A DNA stretch of 64,000 nucleotides, taken from contig NZ_JAGSPD010000004.1 of assembly GCF_019203985.1 (NCBI RefSeq), forward strand, positions 186,001 through 250,000, given 5' to 3'. Shown one piece after another: positions 35,861 to 44,597 of this stretch. A program made the translations under genes and the position numbers. Every line of letters begins with the position of its first letter. Position 1 is the stretch's first letter. Below the pieces are notes generated by a model that saw only the letters and a program-made list of their open reading frames with translations, was not told the origin of the DNA and searched no databases. The stretch is from Winogradskyella luteola (GTDB taxonomy: Bacteria; Bacteroidota; Bacteroidia; Flavobacteriales; Flavobacteriaceae).

Positions 35861-37957
35861 ATGAATATTATGAGAGTCTTAAAATTTATCGTCTTTTTTA
35901 TTGTTTTTCAAGTTTCTGCCCAGCAAGGAGGCATGTGGATTCCTTCACTTTTAGAGGGAATGAACGAGGACGAAATGCAAAACTTAGGAAGTAATTTGAC
36001 TGCTAAAGATATTTATGATGTTAACAATTCTAGTCTTAAAGATGCCATAGGTCATTTTAATGGAGGATGTACGAGCGAAGTCATTTCACCAAAAGGACTT
36101 TTGCTAACCAATCATCACTGTGGTTTCAGCCAAATACAATCCCATTCGTCTTTAGAGAATGATTATCTAAAAGATGGTTTTTGGGCTATGTCCTTAAAAG
36201 ATGAAATCCCTAACGAGGGACTTTTTGTGGAATTTATTGTACGTATAGAAGATGTCACAGAGGCAATGTTAAAGGGTGTCACTGACGATATGAGTGCACG
36301 CGAAAGGCAATCTCAAGTTGATAAAAACAGAAATGAAGTTGAAAAAAATGTGCAAAAAGAAGATTGGCAAGGCTTAAAAATCAGACCGTTTTACAAAGGC
36401 AACCAATACTTTTTGTTTGTTACAGAACGTTTTGACGATGTACGTTTGGTTGGTGCACCTCCAACCAGTATCGGTAAGTTTGGTAGCGATACAGATAATT
36501 GGGTTTGGCCAAGGCATACGGGCGATTTTTCGATATTCAGAATTTATGCCGATAAGAACAACAAACCAGCAAAGTATAGCAAAGACAATGTGCCATACAA
36601 GCCAAAGCACTTTTTACCTATATCTTTAGACGGTATTGAAGAGGGAGATTTTACCATGGTATTCGGTTTTCCTGGTCGTACCAATGAATATTTGCCAGCC
36701 GTTGCTGTAGAACAAATTACCCAAAAGGTAAATCCATCTAAAATTGCTATAAGAGAAGCAGCTCTAAAAGTGATTGATGCCAATATGAAAGCTGACGATC
36801 AAATCCGTATTCAATATGCCTCCAAACAAGCAAGAATCGCCAATGCCTGGAAAAAATGGATTGGCGAAAACCAAGGTATTGAAAAAAGTGACGCAATCGC
36901 AATAAAGCGAGAGTTTGAAGCTGAATTTACCAAAGCTCTAAAAGCACAGGGCAAAGAAAATCAGTTTGGAAATATTTTACCAGAGTTTGAAAGACTGTAT
37001 AAAGAATTTGAAACTGTAAATATAAAACGAAATAGTTTTTTGGAAGTTTTCTTTAGGACCAACGAATTAATGCAAATGACGTTTCGTGCTGCACAACTCG
37101 AAATGTCTGCGCAAAATGGTGAAGATGCTTTCAATAAAACTAGAGAAAGTACAATTAAAAGACTAAAAAGTATTCACAAAAATTATAATGTAAAAGTAGA
37201 TAGAGGTGTTTTTAAGTCTGTAATGCCATTGTATGATTCAAATCCGGATTACAATATTTATGATAAAACGGCATTTACCAATTTAGATAATGCATTAAAA
37301 TTATTGGATGGGGATCCTAAGACCGTTATCGAAAAGCTCAATGCGGATGCTGCTTATCGATATGCAAAACCTCTAATTTTAGAATTTTACACAAAACATG
37401 AACCAGAGTTCCAACGTCTAAATACTCAAATCAATGCACTGCAAACACAATACATGAAAGCGTTGATGGATGTATTGCCAGAAGAGCGTTATTTCCCAGA
37501 TGCCAATAGTACACTTAGGGTTACCTACGGAAAAGTAAATGGTTATTCACCAAGAGATGCCATATATTATAGTCCAGTGACCTATTTAGAAGGTGTTATG
37601 GAAAAGTATGTGCCAGATGATTATGAGTTCGATGTACCTGAGAAGCTGAGAGATTTGTACGACGCTAAAGATTATGGTAAGTATGCTGATAAAAAAGGAA
37701 AATTGCCTGTTTGTTTTTTAGGGACCAACCATACCACAGGAGGAAATTCTGGAAGTCCTGCGATTGATGGTGAAGGTAACTTAATAGGTTTAAATTTTGA
37801 TCGTGTCTGGGAAGGCACCATGAGCGATATTTACTATGATCCAGAAATTTGTCGAAATATAATGGTCGATCTGCGTTACGTACTCTTTATAATCGACAAG
37901 TACGCTGGTGCCAAGCATTTAATTGATGAGATGAAATTGGTGCATCCCAAGAAGTAG
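35861..37957 (+). CDS. dpp11: S46-family dipeptidyl-peptidase, DPP11 type
   Basis: A 698-residue periplasmic serine dipeptidyl-peptidase with a signal peptide ending at VSAQ. The chymotrypsin-like triad is clear: His85 (LLTNHHCGF), Asp222 (RHTGDFSIFR) and Ser630 (GGNSGSPA). The residue 18 positions after the nucleophile is Arg648 (GLNFDRVW). In Porphyromonas gingivalis DPP11 the equivalent Arg673, 18 after Ser655, sets Asp/Glu preference, while DPP7 has Gly; this one therefore reads as DPP11-like. It removes N-terminal dipeptides with an acidic second residue during peptide catabolism. ATG at 35870 is an alternative start. Confidence 0.9.
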   Translation: MNIMRVLKFIVFFIVFQVSAQQGGMWIPSLLEGMNEDEMQNLGSNLTAKDIYDVNNSSLKDAIGHFNGGCTSEVISPKGLLLTNHHCGFSQIQSHSSLENDYLKDGFWAMSLKDEIPNEGLFVEFIVRIEDVTEAMLKGVTDDMSARERQSQVDKNRNEVEKNVQKEDWQGLKIRPFYKGNQYFLFVTERFDDVRLVGAPPTSIGKFGSDTDNWVWPRHTGDFSIFRIYADKNNKPAKYSKDNVPYKPKHFLPISLDGIEEGDFTMVFGFPGRTNEYLPAVAVEQITQKVNPSKIAIREAALKVIDANMKADDQIRIQYASKQARIANAWKKWIGENQGIEKSDAIAIKREFEAEFTKALKAQGKENQFGNILPEFERLYKEFETVNIKRNSFLEVFFRTNELMQMTFRAAQLEMSAQNGEDAFNKTRESTIKRLKSIHKNYNVKVDRGVFKSVMPLYDSNPDYNIYDKTAFTNLDNALKLLDGDPKTVIEKLNADAAYRYAKPLILEFYTKHEPEFQRLNTQINALQTQYMKALMDVLPEERYFPDANSTLRVTYGKVNGYSPRDAIYYSPVTYLEGVMEKYVPDDYEFDVPEKLRDLYDAKDYGKYADKKGKLPVCFLGTNHTTGGNSGSPAIDGEGNLIGLNFDRVWEGTMSDIYYDPEICRNIMVDLRYVLFIIDKYAGAKHLIDEMKLVHPKK

Positions 37958-37971
37958 AGATGCAGTCCGTT

Positions 37972-38463
37972 TTATGTTTTGTTGTTTAATATCTGGCTGA
38001 GTCCAGCTGTATGTAAATACATCATTACATCATTTATACAAGTTTTGAGATTGTCTTTAATTTCGTGTGTCCAAAACCGAAATACGGTATAATCCATGTC
38101 TTTTAATTGTTGATTAACTTCTCTGTCGCGTTGCATATTACGTTCAATCTTTGGAATCCAAAACCTACGGTTAGTCTTAATTTTAGATCTCCGTTCGTCC
38201 CAATTATAGCCATGCCAAAATTCACCATCAATAAAAATAGCAAGTTTGTATTTCTTGATGCTAACGTCAGGTTTTCCTGGTAGTTGTTTGCTGTCTACAC
38301 GATAACGAACACCTTTTCTCCATAGTGCTTTTCGAAACAGCAATTCAGGTTTTGTATTCTTACCACGGATTTTACTCATAATTTTAGAGCGTTGCTTGGT
38401 GGTGTAGAAACCAGATGCTTCGTTAAATCTTGGGACTTTTATTTTTTCTTCCTTGTATGTCAT
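37972..38463 (-). CDS. vsr: Very short patch repair endonuclease (Vsr), orphan
   Basis: A 163-residue T:G mismatch endonuclease. Start placed at MTYKEEKIKVPRFNEASGFY; the 41 codons upstream are hydrophobic and unlike Vsr. Family features: TKQRSKIMSKIRGKNTKPEL, GVRYRVDSKQLPGKPDVSI (catalytic Asp), IFIDGEFWHGYNW, and the C-terminal KDMDYTVFRFWTHEIKD. Vsr nicks 5' of T in T:G mismatches made by deamination of 5-methylcytosine and normally accompanies a cytosine-5 methyltransferase. No methyltransferase gene is in the window, so it is an orphan here. It ends near dpp11 in a convergent arrangement. Confidence 0.88.
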   Translation of the reverse strand: MTYKEEKIKVPRFNEASGFYTTKQRSKIMSKIRGKNTKPELLFRKALWRKGVRYRVDSKQLPGKPDVSIKKYKLAIFIDGEFWHGYNWDERRSKIKTNRRFWIPKIERNMQRDREVNQQLKDMDYTVFRFWTHEIKDNLKTCINDVMMYLHTAGLSQILNNKT

Positions 38464-38564
38464 AGTATCAAAAGATAATAAGAAATATATTTTTTTAAGT
38501 TCTGACAGAATTTGTTGGAAACTAATTAATGTCTGTTTTTTCTCAAAATTACACTTAGTATATA

Positions 38565-38619
38565 AATAACAATCAAAAAATCCCAAGTATGCAGGCTTGG
38601 GATTTTTTTGATTGTTATT
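38565..38619. terminator. Long terminator hairpin after ahcY
   Basis: AATAACAATCAAAAAATCCCAAG (38565-38587) pairs with CTTGGGATTTTTTTGATTGTTATT (38596-38619) around an 8-base loop, with one extra T. It lies between the ahcY stop and the vsr gene on the same strand and should end the ahcY transcript. Confidence 0.85.
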
Positions 38620-38636
38620 TTAAAATGGAGTTATCG

Positions 38637-39953
38637 TTAATATCGATAATGCTCGGGCTTATAAGGACCTTCAACTTTTACGCCAATATATTCTGCTTGA
38701 TAATCTGCCAATTCAGTAAGCTCAACACCAATTTTTTCTAAGTGTAGTTTTGCAACTTTTTCATCTAAATGCTTAGGCAACATATAAACTTCGTTTTCGT
38801 AGTTCTCACTATTGTTCCATAGTTCTATTTGAGCCAAAGTTTGATTCGTAAATGAGTTGCTCATAACGAAACTTGGATGACCTGTTGCACAACCTAGGTT
38901 TACTAATCGACCTTCGGCTAAAATAATAATGTCTTTACCGTCAATGGTATATTTATCTACTTGTGGTTTAATGGTATCTTTGGTATCTCCATAATTCTCA
39001 TTTAACCAAGCCATTTGTATTTCATTGTCAAAATGACCAATATTACAAACTATAGTTTTGTCTTTCATGGCTTTAAAATGCTCAGCTCTAACAATGTCTT
39101 TATTTCCTGTTGTAGTAATAACAATATCAGAATTGGCAACTACGGTTTCTAATCGCTTTACTTCAAAACCATCCATGGCAGCTTGTAATGCACATATAGG
39201 GTCAATTTCAGTAACGGTAACAATACTACCAGCACCTTTAAAAGATGCAGCAGTTCCTTTACCAACATCACCATAACCACAAACGGTTACACGCTTACCA
39301 GCTAACATAATATCTGTTGCTCTACGAATGGCATCAACCGCAGATTCTTTACAACCATACTTATTATCGAACTTAGATTTGGTTACAGAATCGTTTACAT
39401 TAATCGCAGGCATTGGTAAAGTTCCATCCTTAACACGTTCGTATAATCTGTGCACTCCAGTTGTTGTTTCTTCAGATAGACCTTTTATTCCTGGTGCTAA
39501 TTCTGGGTATTTGTCTAAAACCATATTTGTTAAATCTCCACCATCATCTAAAATCATGTTTAATGGTTTACGATCTTCACCAAAGAAAAGCGTTTGCTCT
39601 ATACACCAATCAAACTCTTCTTCTGTCATGTCTTTCCATGCATATACGGCAGTTCCAGCAGCAGCAATAGCAGCAGCGGCCTGATCTTGAGTAGAGAAAA
39701 TATTACATGAGCTCCAAGTTACCTCGGCACCCAAAGCTTGTAATGTTTCAATTAACACAGCAGTTTGTATGGTCATGTGCAAACATCCTGCAATACGTGC
39801 TCCTTTTAAAGGTTGTTCGTTTTTGTATTCTTCTCGCAGACTCATTAAGCCTGGCATTTCTGCTTCAGCTAATTCAATCTCTTTTCTTCCCCATACCGCA
39901 AGCGACATATCTTTTACCTTGTTTGGTACGTAAGCAATTGTTTTAGTACTCAT
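38637..39953 (-). CDS. ahcY: Adenosylhomocysteinase
   Basis: A 438-residue NAD-dependent S-adenosylhomocysteine hydrolase that regenerates homocysteine in the activated-methyl cycle. Motifs: [17 protein letters not shown] (about 56), [31 protein letters not shown] (catalytic Lys and Asp), the Rossmann [18 protein letters not shown] (about 225), [10 protein letters not shown], and the family's end [13 protein letters not shown]. Full length. It stands between terminators as a single gene. A TATCTTTG -7 element lies about 100 bases upstream on the minus strand. Confidence 0.97.
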   Translation of the reverse strand: MSTKTIAYVPNKVKDMSLAVWGRKEIELAEAEMPGLMSLREEYKNEQPLKGARIAGCLHMTIQTAVLIETLQALGAEVTWSSCNIFSTQDQAAAAIAAAGTAVYAWKDMTEEEFDWCIEQTLFFGEDRKPLNMILDDGGDLTNMVLDKYPELAPGIKGLSEETTTGVHRLYERVKDGTLPMPAINVNDSVTKSKFDNKYGCKESAVDAIRRATDIMLAGKRVTVCGYGDVGKGTAASFKGAGSIVTVTEIDPICALQAAMDGFEVKRLETVVANSDIVITTTGNKDIVRAEHFKAMKDKTIVCNIGHFDNEIQMAWLNENYGDTKDTIKPQVDKYTIDGKDIIILAEGRLVNLGCATGHPSFVMSNSFTNQTLAQIELWNNSENYENEVYMLPKHLDEKVAKLHLEKIGVELTELADYQAEYIGVKVEGPYKPEHYRY

Positions 39954-40054
39954 ATTCTTTTTTATCTTTTTTAAAATTGTTCTTGCCTTTGGGTTTATGG
40001 CTTAAATAACTAAATTCGCTACATCAAAAAAAGCCAACTTCGCCTTAGGCGATG

Positions 40055-40062
40055 CAAAGATA
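40055..40062 (-). promoter_or_regulatory. -7 element of ahcY
   Basis: Minus-strand TATCTTTG fits TAnnTTTG. It gives a leader of about 95 bases ahead of the ahcY ATG. The -33 box is not clear. Confidence 0.45.
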
Positions 40063-40085
40063 ATCAATAGGATTCAGAATATTAA

Positions 40086-40712
40086 ATGCCACTGTACAAA
40101 TCCATTAGCGTAAACTCACAAACTACTGTTAAAATATGGAAGGTCGAAGAATCCTATAAGGATTTATTAGAACCTCTCGATTTAAAACCTCAGAGTTTAG
40201 AACGTGTTTTAGGAATGAAAAGTGAGATCCATCAGCGTGGCTTTTTAAGTGTTAGGCATTTACTCAGGGCATTTGGTTATACTGACCAAGATTTGTTTTA
40301 TGATGCTAATGGTAAACCTCATCTCAAGGATGGAAAACACATTTCAATAACTCATTCCTTTACCTTTTCTGGTGTTATTGTTAGTGATAAGGAAGTAGGT
40401 ATAGATATTGAAATGCAACGGGACAAAATAGGTGTTATAGCTGAAAAGTTTGTTGAGTACGAGTTTTACTATTTGGATAAAAATGCCGAAGATTACATAA
40501 GAAAGCTAATTGTCATCTGGGCTATTAAAGAATCTTTATATAAGTTGTTTACAACACCGGGAATGCTCTTCAAAGAACATTTTTTGGTGATTCCGTTTAT
40601 GATAGGTGATGGTGAAACTGTAGCATGGATTGATTATAAAAACAAAAAATATAGATATAATACCGCCTTTTTAGAGTTTGAAGGGTTTACTTGCGCTTAT
40701 GTAGTTCCTTAA
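40086..40712 (+). CDS. 4'-phosphopantetheinyl transferase superfamily protein
   Basis: A 208-residue Sfp-like enzyme that would transfer phosphopantetheine from CoA to a carrier protein. Visible motifs: HISITHSFTFSGVIVSDKEVGIDIE near residue 90-115 (Mg-binding Asp/Glu) in parts HISITHSF and VGIDIEMQRDKI, and the WAIKESLYKLF helix near 155 (Lys and Glu). Length fits the short Bacteroidota members. The carrier (fatty acid ACP or other) cannot be told; no polyketide or peptide synthetase genes are nearby. It is divergent from ahcY and lies 95 bases ahead of the GGGP synthase gene. Confidence 0.82.
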   Translation: MPLYKSISVNSQTTVKIWKVEESYKDLLEPLDLKPQSLERVLGMKSEIHQRGFLSVRHLLRAFGYTDQDLFYDANGKPHLKDGKHISITHSFTFSGVIVSDKEVGIDIEMQRDKIGVIAEKFVEYEFYYLDKNAEDYIRKLIVIWAIKESLYKLFTTPGMLFKEHFLVIPFMIGDGETVAWIDYKNKKYRYNTAFLEFEGFTCAYVVP

Positions 40713-40807
40713 AATGGAATGAAGACAAGACAACTAAGAAGTAGGAGCTAGTTCGAATTCGGATTTTTTATTCTGGAATTTAACTACTCTAGACGCTAAT
40801 TAATACT

Positions 40808-41557
40808 ATGAAATATTCGACTAATGAAATATTAGAATCAATCAAGGCTGACAGTAAAAGTCTAGCAGTTCTTATTGATCCTGATAAAATGGAGATTGAA
40901 AATATTTCAAGTTTCATGTTTAAAGTAAATTCATCCATTGCGACACATATTTTTGTTGGTGGTAGCGAAGTTGATGAGGGAGTTACGGAAACTTTCGTTG
41001 TTGAAATAAAGAAGCATACCAATTTACCAGTGGTGTTGTTTCCTGGCGATGTGATTCAGATAACCGATAAAGCTGATGGCATTTTGTTTTTATCTCTAAT
41101 TTCTGGTAGAAACCCAGAATACTTAATAGGCAAACATGTAGAAGCTGTTTCTAAAATAAATGAAACAACTCTAGAAGTTTTGCCAACCGGTTATACACTT
41201 ATCGAAAACGGAAAACAAACTTCAGTAGAGCGTATTAGCCAAACCCAACCGATTAAAAGAAACAAAGTTCAAACCATAATCGATACAGCCAAAGCAGGCG
41301 AGTTGTTAGGCATGCAGCTAATTTATCTTGAAGCAGGAAGTGGTGCCACGCACCCAATAGAGCCAGAAATAATTCACAAAGTGAAAAAAGAACTAAAAAT
41401 TCCACTGATTGTAGGAGGAGGAATTAGATCAATTTTAGAACTAGAATCGGCATATAAAGCTGGAGCAGATTTAGTAGTTATAGGCACTGCTTTTGAAGAA
41501 GATGAAATGTTTTTTGACAAATTGCGAAAGCAATCTGCCAAAAAAACAGACGATTAA
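40808..41557 (+). CDS. Geranylgeranylglyceryl phosphate synthase family protein
   Basis: A 249-residue TIM-barrel prenyltransferase of the GGGPS/PcrB family. It joins a polyprenyl diphosphate to sn-glycerol-1-phosphate, the first step of archaeal ether lipid synthesis and of certain bacterial ether lipids. Signatures: LAVLIDPDKMEIE (about 17), IFVGGSEVDEG, YLEAGSGATHPIEPEII (about 175) and PLIVGGGIRSILELESAYKAG (about 198, phosphate binding), followed by ADLVVIGTAFEE. Bacteroidota commonly carry group II members; the product in this organism is not known. The thiamine-binding protein gene follows 13 bases later. Confidence 0.9.
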   Translation: MKYSTNEILESIKADSKSLAVLIDPDKMEIENISSFMFKVNSSIATHIFVGGSEVDEGVTETFVVEIKKHTNLPVVLFPGDVIQITDKADGILFLSLISGRNPEYLIGKHVEAVSKINETTLEVLPTGYTLIENGKQTSVERISQTQPIKRNKVQTIIDTAKAGELLGMQLIYLEAGSGATHPIEPEIIHKVKKELKIPLIVGGGIRSILELESAYKAGADLVVIGTAFEEDEMFFDKLRKQSAKKTDD

Positions 41558-41570
41558 AAAATTTAAACAG

Positions 41571-41831
41571 ATGAAAATATCAGTAGACTTAACATTATCA
41601 CCATTACAAGATGATTACGAAACACATGTCATCAATTTTATTAAAAGATTAAGGGATTCAGAGTTTACAGTACTAGAAAACCCATTGAGTACCCAAATCT
41701 ATGGAGATTTCGATATGCTAATGCCTTTTTTAGCCCAAGAAATTAAACGCTCTTTTGAAGCTGTCGATATCTCAGTGTTACAAATGAAAGTTGTAAAAAC
41801 AGATAGAAGCGACTATGAACCTAACTTCTAA
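41571..41831 (+). CDS. Thiamine-binding protein, MTH1187/YkoF type
   Basis: An 86-residue single-domain ferredoxin-like fold protein. It reads MKISVDLTLSPLQDDYETHV, then FTVLENPLSTQIYGDFD and IKRSFEAVDISVLQMKVVKT. Length and pattern fit the MTH1187/YkoF family, whose members bind thiamine or its pyrimidine part (YkoF in Bacillus belongs to a hydroxymethylpyrimidine/thiamine transport operon). The start at 41571 was chosen as the first Met that matches the family length; upstream codons overlap the GGGP synthase gene. It is 48 bases ahead of a PnuC-type transporter, which links it to vitamin uptake. Confidence 0.75.
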   Translation: MKISVDLTLSPLQDDYETHVINFIKRLRDSEFTVLENPLSTQIYGDFDMLMPFLAQEIKRSFEAVDISVLQMKVVKTDRSDYEPNF

Positions 41832-41879
41832 TATCTTGCAAGATAGATAGGCTTCTGTAGGTGTAAATACTATGATTGA

Positions 41880-42512
41880 ATGAACCAAATTTTTGATTTT
41901 CTTTTTGCGCAATACTCAGCATACCAAACATCAGACATTGTTTTAGAAATTACAGCTGTTATTTTTGGATTTCTATCAGTTTGGTTTTCTAAGCAAAATA
42001 AGATTTGGGTATTCCCAACAGGAATGATCAGTACAGTAATTTTTGTTTACTTGTTGTTTAAGTGGGAATTACTTGGCGATATGATGATTAATGGATATTA
42101 TTTCATTATGAGTGTTTATGGATGGTATATCTGGACACGTAAGGTTGATGATACCCATGTAACACCAATTTCTAGAACAACATTAAAGGAAAAAAGAGCC
42201 AGTGTTCTAATTTTTATTGCCACGCTAATATTTGTTTACATAGTTTACAAGGCTTTTGGTAAATGGAATGGTTGGGTTGCCTATGCAGATACGCTAACAA
42301 CTGCAATCTTTTTTGTGGGCATGTGGCTTATGGCGAGACGCAAGATTGAAAATTGGATTTTCTGGATTATTGGTGATATCATATCTGTACCTTTGTATAT
42401 GTATAAAGGATTTACGTTTACAAGTTTCCAGTATTTAGGATTTGCAGTTATTGCCATATTTGGATATTTAGCATGGAAGAAGCACTTAGACAACAACATT
42501 CAAACTGCATAA
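41880..42512 (+). CDS. pnuC: PnuC/PnuT-family vitamin transporter
   Basis: A 210-residue inner-membrane facilitator with about seven hydrophobic segments. PnuC-family features include NKIWVFPTGMISTVIFVYLL (second helix), SVYGWYIWTRK near residue 80, RRKIENWIFWIIGDIISVPLY near 155 and FGYLAWKK at the end. PnuC proteins carry nicotinamide riboside; PnuT members carry thiamine; both rely on a cytosolic kinase to trap the vitamin. The substrate cannot be assigned from sequence alone: the following gene is a NadR-type kinase (points to nicotinamide riboside), while the preceding gene is a thiamine-binding protein and a TPP-controlled receptor lies downstream (points to thiamine). It overlaps the next gene by 40 bases. 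Confidence 0.88.
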   Translation: MNQIFDFLFAQYSAYQTSDIVLEITAVIFGFLSVWFSKQNKIWVFPTGMISTVIFVYLLFKWELLGDMMINGYYFIMSVYGWYIWTRKVDDTHVTPISRTTLKEKRASVLIFIATLIFVYIVYKAFGKWNGWVAYADTLTTAIFFVGMWLMARRKIENWIFWIIGDIISVPLYMYKGFTFTSFQYLGFAVIAIFGYLAWKKHLDNNIQTA

Positions 42513-43042
42513 AAGTCGTTTTGTTTGGTCCAGAATCTACTGGTAAAACAACATTGTCACGTCAGTTAGCAAGACATTATAATTCGGTTTGGGTACCAGA
42601 ATATGCACGAGAGTATTTGCAGAATAAGTGGAACAATGAGCGCAAAACCTGCGAGCCAAAAGATTTGCTACCGATCGCTATTGGGCAAATGAAGCTTGAA
42701 AATGAGCTGGCTCAAAAAACAGATTCCGTTCTAATTTGTGATACAGATTTACTGGAAACCAAAGTTTATAGTGAAGCTTATTATTCAGGAACATGTGACC
42801 CGATTTTAGAAGCATATGCTCTAGAAAATTCTTATGACCTTTATTTTTTAACTTATATTGACACTCCTTGGGAAGCAGATGACCTAAGGGACAAACCCAA
42901 TGAAAGAAAACGGATGTTCAAAGCTTTCGAAACTGCTCTAAAAACCTACAATAAACCTTACGTTTTATTAAAAGGCAATAAGCAAGAGCGACTTAAACTA
43001 GCTGTTGAACATATTGATAACTTACTACAAAAAAAGAAATGA
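42473..43042 (+). CDS. NadR-type ribosylnicotinamide kinase-like ATPase
   Basis: A 189-residue P-loop kinase: Walker A FGPESTGKTTLSRQLA (about 17), VPEYAREYLQ (about 40, substrate site), Walker B-like VLICDTDLLETKVY (about 85), and the lid DTPWEADDLRDKPNERK (about 128). It matches the C-terminal RNK domain of NadR and lacks the adenylyltransferase and DNA-binding domains. By family it phosphorylates nicotinamide riboside after uptake by PnuC; a thiamine kinase role is a speculative alternative given the neighbours. It overlaps pnuC by 40 bases and the next gene by four (ATGA), so the three are translationally coupled. Confidence 0.85.
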   Translation: MEEALRQQHSNCIKVVLFGPESTGKTTLSRQLARHYNSVWVPEYAREYLQNKWNNERKTCEPKDLLPIAIGQMKLENELAQKTDSVLICDTDLLETKVYSEAYYSGTCDPILEAYALENSYDLYFLTYIDTPWEADDLRDKPNERKRMFKAFETALKTYNKPYVLLKGNKQERLKLAVEHIDNLLQKKK

Positions 43043-44595
43043 GTTTTACGGAAAAAGATATCAAGCAGATTAAAGCTAAAGGCTTAGCCTTAGAAGAGGT
43101 TGAATCTCAAATAGAACTTTTTAAAACCGGAATACCCTTTACAAATATTGCTGAAGCAGCTACTGTTGGTAATGGTATTATAGGTCTGGATACTAAGCAA
43201 ATAGATGAAGCCATTCTTCATTTTGAAACCAAGAAAAGCAAGGCATCACTTTTAAAGTTTGTACCAGCTTCTGGTGCAGCTACTAGAATGTTTAAGTTTT
43301 TATTTCGATTTTTAAAAGAGTATAACCCAAATAAAGAATCTTTAAATGCATATATAAATAAAAAGAACCTCAGAGAATTAGCACTTTTTTTGGTTGGTAT
43401 AGAAAAGTTTCCTTTTTACGACCAGGTTATAGAACAGCTAAAAACAAAATCCATTGACTTTGACAGCTTGTCCATTAGTGACAAAGCACTTCATTTTGTG
43501 AATACCATGTTAGATGAAAATCAACTCAATTTTGGAAATTCACCAAAAGGACTTCTACCGTTCCATAAGTATAAGAGTAACCATATTTCTACGGCGTTTG
43601 AAGAACATTTGTACGAAGCTGCAATCTATGCTTCGGACGATAATAAGGCGAAGCTTCACTTTACGATATCCGAGCGTTATAAGGATAAATTTAGCCAAGA
43701 GTTTAAGCGTATTGAGGAATATGTTGAAGATAATACAGGCGTAAGCTTTGACATTTCATTTTCTTATCAGCATGAATCTACAGATACCATTGCCGTAACA
43801 TTAAAAGACAAACCGTTTAGGGAAGATGATGGGAAGCTGGTGTTTAGACCCTCTGGTCATGGGGCTTTGTTGAAAAATTTAAATGCACTTGAAGCTGATG
43901 TCATCTTTGTAAAGAATATAGACAATGTTGTTGTAAAGCAATACAAAGAAGAAATGGCTAAATACAAAAAAGTATTAGCTGGTATATTGTTTAAACTTCA
44001 AAATAAGGCGTTTAAATACATGGGGGTTTTAGATAAAACCAATATATCTAAAGAAGACTTTAGCAAAATGGAAGCATTTCTAACAGATGAAATGTGTATC
44101 AAAATTTCTGGTGAATATCATAAATATTTAGATAAGTATAAGATCGAATACTTACGTGAAAAGTTAGATAGACCAATTCGTGTCTGTGGAATGGTGAAAA
44201 ATGAAGGTGAGCCTGGAGGTGGCCCTTTTTGGGTAAGAGACCAGTTTGGTAATTTATCTCTGCAAATTGTAGAGTCGGCACAAATTAATCTTAAGAATAA
44301 GTGGCAAAAAGATATCTTAACTAATGCCACACATTTTAATCCTGTAGATTTGGTCTGCGGAGTTAAAAACTATAAAGGAGAAAAGTTTAATCTTGAGGAT
44401 TTTGTAGATACCAATGCCGCTTTTATTACCAAGAAAACTAAAGCAGGTAAAGAACTTAAAGCTCTTGAATTACCTGGGCTTTGGAATGGTAGTATGGCAC
44501 ATTGGAACACCATTTTTGTTGAAGTGCCAATTATTACTTTTAATCCGGTTAAAACTGTAAATGACTTACTAAAAGCACCGCATCAAATTAATTAA
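43039..44595 (+). CDS. DUF4301 family protein
   Basis: A 518-residue cytosolic protein, no signal peptide or membrane segment. It fits DUF4301, found in Bacteroidota. Recognisable stretches: LLKFVPASGAATRMFKFLFR (about 70), GLLPFHKYKSNHISTAFEEH (about 172), KLVFRPSGHGALLKNLNALE (about 273), VFVKNIDNV-like loop VIFVKNIDNVV, and VCGMVKNEGEPGGGPFWVRD (about 384). The PSGHGALLKNLN and KNIDN motifs look like a nucleotidyltransferase or sugar-nucleotide fold, as in UDP-sugar pyrophosphorylases, but no activity is established. The four-base overlap with the NadR-type kinase gene ties it to the vitamin operon. Confidence 0.82.
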   Translation: MSFTEKDIKQIKAKGLALEEVESQIELFKTGIPFTNIAEAATVGNGIIGLDTKQIDEAILHFETKKSKASLLKFVPASGAATRMFKFLFRFLKEYNPNKESLNAYINKKNLRELALFLVGIEKFPFYDQVIEQLKTKSIDFDSLSISDKALHFVNTMLDENQLNFGNSPKGLLPFHKYKSNHISTAFEEHLYEAAIYASDDNKAKLHFTISERYKDKFSQEFKRIEEYVEDNTGVSFDISFSYQHESTDTIAVTLKDKPFREDDGKLVFRPSGHGALLKNLNALEADVIFVKNIDNVVVKQYKEEMAKYKKVLAGILFKLQNKAFKYMGVLDKTNISKEDFSKMEAFLTDEMCIKISGEYHKYLDKYKIEYLREKLDRPIRVCGMVKNEGEPGGGPFWVRDQFGNLSLQIVESAQINLKNKWQKDILTNATHFNPVDLVCGVKNYKGEKFNLEDFVDTNAAFITKKTKAGKELKALELPGLWNGSMAHWNTIFVEVPIITFNPVKTVNDLLKAPHQIN

Positions 44596-44597
44596 TT

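Noticed and set aside
38464..38586. 41-codon N-terminal extension of Vsr
   Set aside because: The extension is unlike any Vsr; ATG at 38463 gives the normal length.
39328..39684. A 118-codon plus-strand frame inside ahcY
   Set aside because: Shadow of a highly conserved gene on the other strand; no start context or family match.
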